Assembly: GCF_026314945.1 (NCBI RefSeq)
Contig: NZ_CP111121.1
Location: forward strand, 992,001 to 1,056,000
DNA length: 64,000 nt
Direction of reading: 5' to 3'
From: Chryseobacterium fluminis
GTDB taxonomy: Bacteria; Bacteroidota; Bacteroidia; Flavobacteriales; Weeksellaceae
Below, in pieces: positions 42,621 to 50,880 of the stretch. Position 1 is the stretch's first letter. Each line of letters starts with the position of its first letter. The notes beneath the pieces are model-generated. The model had not been told where the DNA came from. It did no database searches and saw nothing but the letters and a program-made list of their open reading frames with translations. The position numbers and the translations under genes are program-made.

Positions 42621-44009
42621 TTATTTAATATTATACTTCTCTGATCTGAAGCTTAATTTTTTCAGACCCTGCTGGATTTCCGGAGCATTCATAAATAATT
42701 TCCATAAAAATCCTGTTCTGTAGTTCTCAATCATCGGTGCGATGGTTCCCTGGTCGATTGCCAGATATCTTGGTGTCGTCCAGTTGTCATAATTGATGGA
42801 TGTAGCATCGTACGGACCTGCAGATCCTATAAACTGAGGCTTCTCAGTATAGATGAACCTTAAAAAATCCATGGATTCTTTGGGTGAATACGGGAAACTG
42901 CTGAGTGCTGCTGTAGGGGTGATAACGCCGTGGTCGTTTTGTGGGAAATGCGCATCATAACCAACGCTTCCGTCTTTATTTCTTGAATATCCGGCCGTAA
43001 GTCCCCAGTAATTGGGTCCGTAGCCTTTCCACTGCTTTGGATTTTCGACACAGTATTTATAGTCGATAAGGACCTGATTTTTATTTAAATCGAAATAATT
43101 TTTAATGAGTTTGTCAGACAGGTTGTTCGGATCTAATCCGATGTAAGAATATTGGGTCCAGAACAGCGGACCGCCATATTCTTCGGCTCCGTTATGTCTG
43201 ACATACAAGGGAAGTCCGTATTTTTCTCTGTCTGAAAGATACGTGCCGTTTCTGGTCCATCCCTGATAATATGTTTCAGCATCGATGGAATATGTAGGTG
43301 AGGAAGCGGCCAGAATGTACGTGATCAGACATTCGTTATATCCCTGCAGCGGAAAATTCATTTCCCACTGATAGTCCGGAGACCAGTGCCAGTACAGGAC
43401 CTTTTCGCCGCCTTTTGTGTACCAGTTCCATTGAATGCCTTTCCAGAGTTCATCGCACTTTTTTGCCAACGCTTTTTCTTCTGCATTCCCATTTTTAAAG
43501 TATTCGCGGACCATTAAAATTCCGGATGTCAGAAATGCGGTTTCTACCAGATCTCCACCATTGTCTTTTTTCCCGAAAGGAACTGTTTTTCCGGTTTCAC
43601 CATTGATCCAGTGCGACCAGGCTCCTTTGTGACGATCTGCTTTTGCCAGAAAGTCCATCATAACCGTCAGCCTTTTAACCGCTTCTTTTCTGGGTACAAA
43701 ACCTCGTTCCACTCCGACCAATATGGTGGCTAAGCCAAATCCTGATCCACCTGTGGTGACCACATGTTTATCATGATCCGGATAGATATTGTCTTCATGA
43801 TAACGTTCTCTTCCCAACATCGAATTCGGTTCTGCATATTCCCAGAAATATTTCAGGGCATCTTTCTGAACTCTGTTCATCAACTGCTCATCTGTACTGT
43901 TGCTTTTCACAATTTCAGCTTTTGAAGCCTGCTGTTTTGCTCCCTGAGAATTTTTGCAAGAGACTACCAGTAATGATGCAGCAGCTATCGATCGTATTAT
44001 CCTTTTCAT
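42621..44009 (-). CDS. GH144-like beta-1,2-glucanase lipoprotein
   Basis: 462 residues. The signal peptide ends in lipobox VVSC (Cys 18), so it is anchored to a membrane, probably the outer surface or periplasm. The rest matches the 'putative glucoamylase' family (PF10091), which contains the GH144 endo-beta-1,2-glucanases of Chitinophaga and Bacteroides. An (alpha/alpha)6 barrel is expected; motifs include EDNIYPDHDKHVVTTGGSGF, KKDNGGDLVETAFLTSGIL (acidic candidates Asp 149, Asp 153, Glu 156), YWHWSPDYQWEMNFPLQGYN with Glu 226 just after, and QNDHGVITPTAALSSFPY. Together with SusCD and a GH3 enzyme it defines a likely beta-1,2-glucan locus. Confidence 0.87.
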   Translation of the reverse strand: MKRIIRSIAAASLLVVSCKNSQGAKQQASKAEIVKSNSTDEQLMNRVQKDALKYFWEYAEPNSMLGRERYHEDNIYPDHDKHVVTTGGSGFGLATILVGVERGFVPRKEAVKRLTVMMDFLAKADRHKGAWSHWINGETGKTVPFGKKDNGGDLVETAFLTSGILMVREYFKNGNAEEKALAKKCDELWKGIQWNWYTKGGEKVLYWHWSPDYQWEMNFPLQGYNECLITYILAASSPTYSIDAETYYQGWTRNGTYLSDREKYGLPLYVRHNGAEEYGGPLFWTQYSYIGLDPNNLSDKLIKNYFDLNKNQVLIDYKYCVENPKQWKGYGPNYWGLTAGYSRNKDGSVGYDAHFPQNDHGVITPTAALSSFPYSPKESMDFLRFIYTEKPQFIGSAGPYDATSINYDNWTTPRYLAIDQGTIAPMIENYRTGFLWKLFMNAPEIQQGLKKLSFRSEKYNIK

Positions 44010-44039
44010 TATATCATTTTAAAACAAATTACTAAAAAA

Positions 44040-44063
44040 AGAGGAGAACTTTCATCCTCCTCT
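44040..44063 (-). terminator. Terminator-like hairpin between susD and the enzyme genes
   Basis: AGAGGAG and CTCCTCT form a 7-bp stem with a 10-base loop. On the minus strand the stem is followed by TTTTTTTAG. It lies 20 bases past the SusD stop and 31 bases before the GH144 start, so it may attenuate transcription between transport and enzyme genes. Confidence 0.7.
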
Positions 44064-44082
44064 GTAATTTTATTGATTAATT

Positions 44083-45546
44083 TTAGTAGCCAGGGTTTTG
44101 CGCCGACAATCCTCCCGCTTCCATAATGAAGTCCTGAGGTAACGGGAATAGCTCATGGGTTCCTACCTTGAAAACTTTTCCGCCGTCAGCGGCCATTGCT
44201 GCTGCTGCCTGACCTGTTCTCACCAAATCAAACCATCTGTCGTGTTCGAATGCTAATTCAAGTCTTCTCTGTTTCCAGATATCCGCTCTCACGTCTGCCT
44301 GAGAAACACCAGGTGTATCTCCGATGCCTGCTCTGTTTCTTACTTGATTTAAGAAAGGAATTGCGGCAGAGGTCTGACCTAATTCATTCATTGCTTCTGC
44401 TTTTATTAAAAGAATTTCGGCATATCTCAAATAACGGATGTTGACATCTGTAGAAGCCTGGTCTCTGTAATTGGAAGAATAAGCTTTGTAGTTATAGAAT
44501 TTATTTTCTACGTTTGGACCAACAAAATATCCATCATATAAAGTCATACTTCTATGGATAATTGTAGCATCTCTTCTTGTGTCAGTTGCAGAATATGCAT
44601 CATATAAACCTTGAGTAGGAGTTGCAAATCCCCAACCCCATCCAGTCGTTCCTCGCGCTCCTTGTACCTGGCTATACTGTTGGATTGCTCTACCTGCAGT
44701 ATCTCCGCTACCATTAATTTCAAAGATAGATTCTGCATTGTTTTCTCCTGATACTTTATAGATATCCTGAAAATTAGGTGTCAGAGAATATCCTGTCACC
44801 AAGTTACACTCATCCACAGCTAATTGCCATTTTTTCTGGTATAAATAGACTTTTGCCAATAAAGCGTGAGCAGCTCCTAAAGATGCTCTTCCGACATTAT
44901 TTCCGGTATATACTGATTTATTAGGAAGAGCTTCAATAGCATCTTTCAAATCCTGTTCTATAAAAGCATAAATTTCCTCTTTACTTTTTCTGGTAAGCGT
45001 CATGACCCTATCCGCTTCATTTCCTGAAACCGGTACATGATCTACTAAAGGAACTCCTCCAAAAGATTTTACCAAGGTAAAATACATAAATGCTCTCAGA
45101 AATTTCGCCTCGCCAATTAATCTTTTTCTTAATTCAGGATCAGCTTTATCTAATTGAGGAATATATTTCAATGCTTGATTTACTCTATTAATTCCCTGAT
45201 AATTAGAAGCGAATAATTCTTTGAATGACGGAGTTGAAGGTGTGAAGTTTAAGGCATCTAAAATGTCCTTATCTGAACCTGAATCCCCCGGACTTGATCC
45301 TTTATCTGCATCGTCAGAAACAATAGAGGTTACCCCAATCCAAGCGAACGTACTCATATTCCAATCCAAGAATTTGGCGTAAATAGCCGTCACAAAACTG
45401 GTAGCTCCGTCATTTGTATTATAAATGTCCAGATTGCTTTCAGGAATTGCTTCTGTAGGTGATACATCAATAAATTCATCACTACAACTCTGGTTTACGG
45501 CTCCTAAAATTAAAAATGCCGCAGCTATGATATATTTCTTATTCAT
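44083..45546 (-). CDS. susD: SusD/RagB-family glycan-binding lipoprotein
   Basis: 487 residues. The signal peptide ends in a lipobox (VNQSC, Cys 21), giving a surface lipoprotein that sits as a lid on the SusC channel and captures oligosaccharides. SusD features: DEFIDVSPTEAIPESNL at the mature start, helical TPR-like repeats (~110-250; NYQGINRVNQALKYIPQLD, then GEAKFLRAFMYFTLVKSFGGVPLV), and the conserved end (EAMNELGQTSAAIPFLNQVRN, IWKQRRLELAFEHDRWFDLVRTG). It starts 4 bases after susC, as usual in such pairs. Confidence 0.95.
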   Translation of the reverse strand: MNKKYIIAAAFLILGAVNQSCSDEFIDVSPTEAIPESNLDIYNTNDGATSFVTAIYAKFLDWNMSTFAWIGVTSIVSDDADKGSSPGDSGSDKDILDALNFTPSTPSFKELFASNYQGINRVNQALKYIPQLDKADPELRKRLIGEAKFLRAFMYFTLVKSFGGVPLVDHVPVSGNEADRVMTLTRKSKEEIYAFIEQDLKDAIEALPNKSVYTGNNVGRASLGAAHALLAKVYLYQKKWQLAVDECNLVTGYSLTPNFQDIYKVSGENNAESIFEINGSGDTAGRAIQQYSQVQGARGTTGWGWGFATPTQGLYDAYSATDTRRDATIIHRSMTLYDGYFVGPNVENKFYNYKAYSSNYRDQASTDVNIRYLRYAEILLIKAEAMNELGQTSAAIPFLNQVRNRAGIGDTPGVSQADVRADIWKQRRLELAFEHDRWFDLVRTGQAAAAMAADGGKVFKVGTHELFPLPQDFIMEAGGLSAQNPGY

Positions 45547-45550
45547 TTTC

Positions 45551-48388
45551 TTAAAAATTTAGGTTAACTCCAAATACGAAAGACCTCAACGCAGGATAAG
45601 AGTCTAGTTCAACACCTGCTGTTCCATAAGGATTTCCATCCCCTGAAAGTTCAGAGGTGTATCCTGAAAATTTCGTGAAAATTACAGGATTTATTGCACT
45701 TACATAAAATTTAATTGATTTCATATAATCAGTAATATTTCTGAAAGTATATCCCACTGATATATTATTAATTCTAAAGAAATCACCACTTTCAAGGAAG
45801 AAAGTTGAAGCAATAGGAATTGCTGTAGTTGGTGCAGGGTTTGAAGCTCCTGTATTAGTTGGTGTCCAATAATCATTAGCTACTGATCTTTCTATATTTT
45901 CACCACTGATTCTTTGAGCTTTTTTACCATTATATACTTTAAATCCAAAAGCCCCATATCCATTAAGAGCAAAATCCCAATTTTTATAAGCCATAGAGAT
46001 ATTTACCCCTAATGTAGATTTAGGAATATATGAATCAAAATATTTTCTATCTCCTGCATCTGCCGATCCTGTTATTCCATTACCATTAAGATCTTTATAG
46101 GTCATATTTCCATTAGCATCATAACCATCAAAATCCCACAAATAAAAACTTCCCAATGCATTTCCAACCGTCGTAGCATTGAATAATTTAGTCCATTGTC
46201 CATTTCCTAAACTTCCACCCGATAGTTGAGAAATAGGTTTACTGGTATCTACATTTTTAAATTGGTTCTTATTATAAGAATAGTTAGCTCCTATTGAATA
46301 AGAGAAATCTTCTCCTACTCGGTCTGCCCAGTTTAAACTTACTTCAGCTCCTTTATTTACAACACTTCCCATATGAGAATAATTGGCTTCAGAAATACCT
46401 GTTGCTAAATATGGTGTAACTTGTAAGATAATATTTGTTGTTTCTTTATTATAAACATCGAATGAACCTGTCAAACGGCTATTTAAGAAACCAAAATCCA
46501 ATCCCAGAGAAGCTTCTTCAGTGATTTCCCATCCTAAGCTAGGATCATAACCTTTATTAACAGTAACGCCATTGCTTACAGCCGTTCCACCAAAGCCATA
46601 GTTATAAACAGATCCAGATAATAATGGTAAATAGTTTAGTGGAACATTCTGGTTAGCTATTTTACCCCAGCCTCCTCTTAATTTTAATAAACTAAAGAAA
46701 CTATCTTTTAAAAAGTCTTCCTCAGAAACTATCCAACCTGCTCCAAATGATGGAAATGTTCCCCATTTATTGCCATCTGCAAATTGAGAAGATCCGTCAC
46801 GTCTTATCGTACCGCTCAATAAATAGCGATTCATAAATTTATATTGAACTCTTCCGAAATATGAAATCGTTTTATTCCCATTTCCTTTGACAGACTCGAT
46901 TGCTTTAGTATTTGAATCACTATATAGAAAACCATAATAATCTGTACCTGAAAGGTTCCAATAATCTTGTCCTGAAGGTAGATTTTTTCTGTTGATCACT
47001 AAAGTTTCCACTCCATCTTTCACAGAAGCTTCAGTACCTGCAACCACCTCCAAATCATGTTGTCCAAACTTTTTCGAAAAAGTTAAGTAATTACTTAATA
47101 CCCAATTAAAAAAGTTGTTGCTATTATTTGTTAGTCTATTGAGTGGTAAACTTGCCTGGTATCCGCTTTCTACTCTGGTAGGGTCACCTGCCAGCCATAG
47201 ACCTCTTGAATCAACAAAATTATATGATTTGCCTGTTCCATATTCACCACTAAACTGAGAAGTAAATTTTAATTCTTTTAAAATATCAATATCTAGTTTC
47301 AAACCACCTTGTAATAAAAAGTCTTTTGTTTTTTGATTATCAAAAGCCAATTGCATTACTGGATTGCTTACATTATTAAATCTACCTCCACTATAGCTGA
47401 TGTTACCATTGGAGTCATAAATAGGCTGACCGTATTGTCCGTTTGGATAATATACAGGAACTAGGGGAGACTGTTTATAGGCATTGGTAAATGCACCTAA
47501 AGACTTGGGTGTACTATTTGTAAATGCTAAACTTAAATTTTGAGCTAATCTAATTCCTTTAGCAATTCTATATTCGTTATTTGTTCTTACAGTAGTTCTG
47601 TTATAGTCTGTCCCTTTAAGAATTGACTGCTCATCATAATTATTAAAGCTTAGAAAATATTTAACAGATTCCGAAGATCCAGAAATGGAAATGTTATGTT
47701 GATTGTAAATTCCCGTTCTTGTAATTTCCTTAAACCAATCCGTATTATATGGCTGATTTGGATTTAAAAGCCCTTTACCTTGGTTGGCAAGACCTATATT
47801 ATTATAATTTACAAATTGCGAAGCATCTGCCATTTCCACTTTTTTAAGTGGATTTCTGATTCCGATCAAACCATCATAGCTGATAGACATTTTTCCTTTC
47901 CCAGATTTTGTTGTAATAATAATTACCCCATTGGCAGCCCTGTTTCCATAAATTGCAAGTGCGACAGCATCTTTTAATATATCATAAGATAGAATATCAT
48001 TTGAGTTGATGTTATTGATATTGTTTGTAAACATACCATCAACAACATATAATGGTTCTCTTCCACCCAATACGGTACCAATCCCTCTGATCATTACTGT
48101 AGGCGTAGATCCAGGCATATCGGAAGCTGTTACCTGAACCCCTGCAGCTTTACCCTGAATAGCCTGCGATGCATTAAGTACTTTTGTTTTGGTAATCTCT
48201 TCGGCACTGATAGAGCTGACAGCAGTAGTATTATCCACCTTTTTACGGCTACCGTACCCGATCATCACGATCTCGTCAATTTTATTCTCTTTAGGAATAG
48301 TATCCTGAGGAGTAGTCTGAGCATTGACGTTCATCCCAAAATAGAGAACAGCAATGAGACATGAATACTTTAAATCACGTTGTTTCAT
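45551..48388 (-). CDS. susC: SusC/RagA-family TonB-dependent outer-membrane transporter
   Basis: 945 residues. A signal peptide (MKQRDLKYSCLIAVLYFGMN) is followed directly by a TonB-box-like segment (KIDEIVMIGYGSRKK ~36-50), the plug (QAIQGKAAGVQVTASD, PTVMIRGIGTVLGG, PLYVVDG and AIYGNRAANGVIIITTK) and a 22-strand beta-barrel to the C-terminal aromatic residue (VFGVNLNF). It lacks the ~80-residue carboxypeptidase-regulatory-like domain that most SusC proteins carry before the plug. It imports glycan oligomers with SusD using TonB energy. It is the first gene of the PUL. Confidence 0.95.
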   Translation of the reverse strand: MKQRDLKYSCLIAVLYFGMNVNAQTTPQDTIPKENKIDEIVMIGYGSRKKVDNTTAVSSISAEEITKTKVLNASQAIQGKAAGVQVTASDMPGSTPTVMIRGIGTVLGGREPLYVVDGMFTNNINNINSNDILSYDILKDAVALAIYGNRAANGVIIITTKSGKGKMSISYDGLIGIRNPLKKVEMADASQFVNYNNIGLANQGKGLLNPNQPYNTDWFKEITRTGIYNQHNISISGSSESVKYFLSFNNYDEQSILKGTDYNRTTVRTNNEYRIAKGIRLAQNLSLAFTNSTPKSLGAFTNAYKQSPLVPVYYPNGQYGQPIYDSNGNISYSGGRFNNVSNPVMQLAFDNQKTKDFLLQGGLKLDIDILKELKFTSQFSGEYGTGKSYNFVDSRGLWLAGDPTRVESGYQASLPLNRLTNNSNNFFNWVLSNYLTFSKKFGQHDLEVVAGTEASVKDGVETLVINRKNLPSGQDYWNLSGTDYYGFLYSDSNTKAIESVKGNGNKTISYFGRVQYKFMNRYLLSGTIRRDGSSQFADGNKWGTFPSFGAGWIVSEEDFLKDSFFSLLKLRGGWGKIANQNVPLNYLPLLSGSVYNYGFGGTAVSNGVTVNKGYDPSLGWEITEEASLGLDFGFLNSRLTGSFDVYNKETTNIILQVTPYLATGISEANYSHMGSVVNKGAEVSLNWADRVGEDFSYSIGANYSYNKNQFKNVDTSKPISQLSGGSLGNGQWTKLFNATTVGNALGSFYLWDFDGYDANGNMTYKDLNGNGITGSADAGDRKYFDSYIPKSTLGVNISMAYKNWDFALNGYGAFGFKVYNGKKAQRISGENIERSVANDYWTPTNTGASNPAPTTAIPIASTFFLESGDFFRINNISVGYTFRNITDYMKSIKFYVSAINPVIFTKFSGYTSELSGDGNPYGTAGVELDSYPALRSFVFGVNLNF

Positions 48389-48687
48389 ATAGTTTAATTT
48401 ATTCGTACAATCAATATAAGTCAGGCCTTCACACGCCTTTCATGTCTTAGTGAAACAGTCACATTATTTCTCAAAAAAAGACATTAGCCAAAATTATAAA
48501 AATATACGTTACATCGTTAATATTTGAAAAAAATTATTAATTTTCACAAGTCTACTAAACACATCTTAAAATAAACCATTTTTTAACGAATTATCTGTTA
48601 AAATGAGGCAGTTTTTGTAAAATAAATCAAATGCAGAAATTACATTTTATGTTAAAAATTCTCCCAATTTGGACTGATATTCTAATA
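48389..48687. other. AT-rich intergenic region between the PUL and the DUF4197 gene
   Basis: No gene is seen. It must hold the PUL promoter. The minus strand has TAATTTTG at 48489-48496 (TAnnTTTG), about 100 bases upstream of susC, without a clear -33 partner. No regulator gene lies next to the locus on this side. Confidence 0.5.
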
Positions 48688-48719
48688 TTTTGTTAAATAG
48701 ATTATAGTATTTAACTTTG
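48688..48719 (+). promoter_or_regulatory. Promoter of the DUF4197 gene
   Basis: TTTTG at 48688-48692 and TAACTTTG at 48712-48719 are spaced 19 bases apart, the best Bacteroidota promoter match in the window. It places the start codon at 48759 rather than 48717. Confidence 0.7.
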
Positions 48720-48758
48720 GTGCGTTATTTGACAAGAAAAACAACAAGAAAAATTTAC

Positions 48759-49427
48759 ATGAAAAGATATATTATTGCAGCTGCCTTACTTATAGGAACG
48801 GGTACCGTTATTACCACGATGCACTCATGCTCTACCATTGCTTCTACGGATCTCGGGGTATCTATAATCAAGAAACTTTTACTGAACGGTATCGATAAAG
48901 GAATGGCAATCTACAGCAATAAAGAGGCGTTCCTACAGAATAATATGGTAGATAAGGCGCTTCCGAAACAATTGAGAGATATCAATTCCACCCTGGAGAA
49001 AATCGCTCCTTCTCTTGTTGCCAAGGAGAGAGATTATATTGCCCAGGCCGCAGCCTATACCGTGAATACGTCACGCCCGATCCTGGAAGGTGCGGTAAAC
49101 AGTCTGACCTCACAGGATGTAAGAAGAATTGCTGAAGGGACGATGGCTACCCAGATCCTGAAGGAAAAAACCTCTCAGCAGCTTATTGCTGCCATTGCCC
49201 CAAAAGTAGATGAGAAACTGAATGAATACGGTATCGTTAAAACCATCAATACTGCTCTTTCCGGGAATAACCTGTTGGGAAATCTTTTAGGCGGAGGCAG
49301 TAATAATGTGAACGCCGGAGGTTTAAGCAAAATGGCTTCTGAACAGTTGGTAAACGGTCTCTTTAATATTATTGAGGATTATGAACACCAAAATTCCAAG
49401 GCTCTCCTGGGACCACTTGGAAAATAA
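48759..49427 (+). CDS. DUF4197 lipoprotein
   Basis: 222 residues from ATG 48759. The signal peptide is MKRYIIAAALLIGTGTVITTM, with the lipobox-like HSC at Cys 24. The rest follows the DUF4197 family pattern: a helical protein with DLGVSIIKKLLLNGIDKGMA, the LEKIAPSLVAKERDYI stretch, and VNSLTSQDVRRIAEG...ATQILKEKTSQQL. Members occur singly in many Proteobacteria and Bacteroidota and have no known function; an envelope role is likely from the lipid anchor. The DUF493 gene follows 40 bases later. Confidence 0.88.
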   Translation: MKRYIIAAALLIGTGTVITTMHSCSTIASTDLGVSIIKKLLLNGIDKGMAIYSNKEAFLQNNMVDKALPKQLRDINSTLEKIAPSLVAKERDYIAQAAAYTVNTSRPILEGAVNSLTSQDVRRIAEGTMATQILKEKTSQQLIAAIAPKVDEKLNEYGIVKTINTALSGNNLLGNLLGGGSNNVNAGGLSKMASEQLVNGLFNIIEDYEHQNSKALLGPLGK

Positions 49428-49433
49428 GAAAAA

Positions 49434-49464
49434 TTTTGCTAAATTTATAGATTAATTAAGTTTG
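49434..49464 (+). promoter_or_regulatory. Promoter abutting the DUF493 start codon
   Basis: TTTTG at 49434-49438 and TAAGTTTG at 49457-49464 are spaced 18 bases apart. The ATG follows only 3 bases later (49468), so a transcript from here would have no leader. Confidence 0.55.
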
Positions 49465-49467
49465 TAA

Positions 49468-49773
49468 ATGGACATATTACAAGGAAATCAACATTCAAAT
49501 CCTGAGGAATTTTACAGTTCTTTAAAGGAAAAACTGGAAGGTCATCATGATTTTCCGGAAGACTATTTATTTAAATTCATCATTCCGACAGACCAGAGTA
49601 AGCTCACCGAGATCTACAAGGTATTCGACGGGATTAAATTCACTTTAGGAAACCGTGAAAGCAAAAACGGAAAATACACGGCGTGCAATATCAATGCTTT
49701 TGTGCTGGATGCAGACCAGGTAGTGCATATTTATAAAGAAGTCGCACGAATAGAAGGAGTAATTCTATTATAA
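49468..49773 (+). CDS. DUF493 (YbeD-like) protein
   Basis: 101 residues. The core (EEFYSSLKEKLEGHHDFPED, then YLFKFIIPTDQSKLTEIYKV) and the tail (DQVVHIYKEVARIEGVILL) match the small ferredoxin-like DUF493 fold of YbeD, which in enteric bacteria lies near lipoate genes and is thought to regulate by an ACT-like mode. Here no lipoate gene is adjacent. It is cytoplasmic and monocistronic, with a terminator shared with the convergent ArsC-like gene. Confidence 0.85.
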   Translation: MDILQGNQHSNPEEFYSSLKEKLEGHHDFPEDYLFKFIIPTDQSKLTEIYKVFDGIKFTLGNRESKNGKYTACNINAFVLDADQVVHIYKEVARIEGVILL

Positions 49774-49779
49774 ATAAAG

Positions 49780-49804
49780 AAAGTCAGTGTTAAGCACTGA
49801 CTTT
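49780..49804. terminator. Bidirectional terminator
   Basis: AAAGTCAGTG and CACTGACTTT form a 10-bp stem with a 5-base loop and T run. It lies between the stops of the DUF493 gene (49773) and the ArsC-like gene (49825). Confidence 0.85.
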
Positions 49805-49824
49805 TTAGTTTATTTTACTGTTAT

Positions 49825-50175
49825 TTATTTCTCTATAAAATACTTTACGTTTTCAACCGGCCGCCCCAACATCGCTACAGAACCTTTGATTAAAATAGGT
49901 CTCTGGATCAGAGAAGGGTTTTCTGACAGTATTCTGAGCCATTCGTCTTCCGAGTAGTTCTTATCTGCAAATTTCTCCTGATACAGTTTCTCATTTTTGC
50001 GAATGATGTGAGAAACATCCTGGTTAAGTTTTTTCAGGACTGTTTTAAGCTCTAAAACACTTAGCGGATCTTCAAGGATATTGATGATCTCAAACGCCAC
50101 GCCGTTTTCATCCAGATACTCCAATACAGCATTCGATTTCGAACAGCTTCCATTATGTAAAACCTTAACTACCAT
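49825..50175 (-). CDS. ArsC/Spx-family thioredoxin-fold protein (arsenate reductase-like)
   Basis: 116 residues. The thioredoxin-like fold begins KVLHNGSCSKSNAVLEYLDE with the active-site Cys in GSCSKS (~11) and continues with LIQRPILIKGSVAMLGRP, where the Arg-Pro pair after the Gln is the arsenate-site Arg of the ArsC family. Such proteins reduce arsenate with glutaredoxin, or act otherwise (YffB type). No ars operon genes are adjacent, so an arsenic role is not certain. It is a single gene. Confidence 0.88.
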   Translation of the reverse strand: MVVKVLHNGSCSKSNAVLEYLDENGVAFEIINILEDPLSVLELKTVLKKLNQDVSHIIRKNEKLYQEKFADKNYSEDEWLRILSENPSLIQRPILIKGSVAMLGRPVENVKYFIEK

Positions 50176-50228
50176 TTTTTATCGGTTAAAAATTAATATT
50201 ACTGTGAATAAATAATAATCCATTACTG

Positions 50229-50843
50229 TTAAAACAATCCGTTCAGCTCTGCTTCTATTTTTTCCAGAATAAATCCGAAATCTTCAGGCTTTTCTACAAA
50301 ATCCAGATCGTCGACTTCAATAATCAGAAGTTTTCCCTCGGTGTAATCAGAAATCCATTTTTCATATTTCTGGTTCAGTTTCGAAAGGTATTCTATGCTG
50401 ATTGATGCTTCGTATTCCCGTCCCCGTTTATAGATTTTTTTCACCAGGTTAGGGACATCTGATTTCAGATAAATCAATAAATCAGGAGCTGAAACAAATG
50501 ATTTCATCAGATTAAATACTGAAGAATAATTATTAAAATCCCGGTCCGAAAGCAATTTCATATCGTTGAGGTTTTCCGCGAAAATATGAGCATCTTCGTA
50601 GATGGTACGATCCTGTATAATATTTTTACCGCTCTCCCTGATCTCCTTTACCTGACGGAACCTGCTTCCCAGAAAATAAACCTGCAGCGCAAAACTCCAT
50701 TTACTCATATCTGCATAAAAATCTTCCAGGTAAGGATTATGATCCACGTCTTCAAACTGTGCATCCCATCCGTAGTGCTTCGAAAGCATTGTCGTTAATG
50801 TTGTTTTTCCTGCTCCGATATTTCCTGTAACCGCAATGTGCAT
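50229..50843 (-). CDS. Deoxynucleoside kinase
   Basis: 204 residues from the Met at 50843 (MHIAVTGNIGAGKTTLTTML); a longer frame adds ten lysine-rich residues. It shows the P-loop GNIGAGKTTL, VDHNPYLEDFYADMSKW, the ERS/DRT-like motif QDRTIYEDAHIFAENL (~75-90) and the lid KIYKRGREYEASISIEYL. The family phosphorylates deoxyadenosine, deoxyguanosine or deoxycytidine for salvage. The base specificity cannot be told. The gene for the secreted propeller-like protein lies upstream on the same strand and ends 37 bases before this start. Confidence 0.92.
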   Translation of the reverse strand: MHIAVTGNIGAGKTTLTTMLSKHYGWDAQFEDVDHNPYLEDFYADMSKWSFALQVYFLGSRFRQVKEIRESGKNIIQDRTIYEDAHIFAENLNDMKLLSDRDFNNYSSVFNLMKSFVSAPDLLIYLKSDVPNLVKKIYKRGREYEASISIEYLSKLNQKYEKWISDYTEGKLLIIEVDDLDFVEKPEDFGFILEKIEAELNGLF

Positions 50844-50880
50844 ATCTTTATCCTTACTATTTTTTTTGATCACTCAATGA

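Noticed and set aside
49825..50175. Arsenic-resistance operon
   Set aside because: Only one ArsC-like gene is present; no arsR, arsB, acr3 or arsM gene is near.
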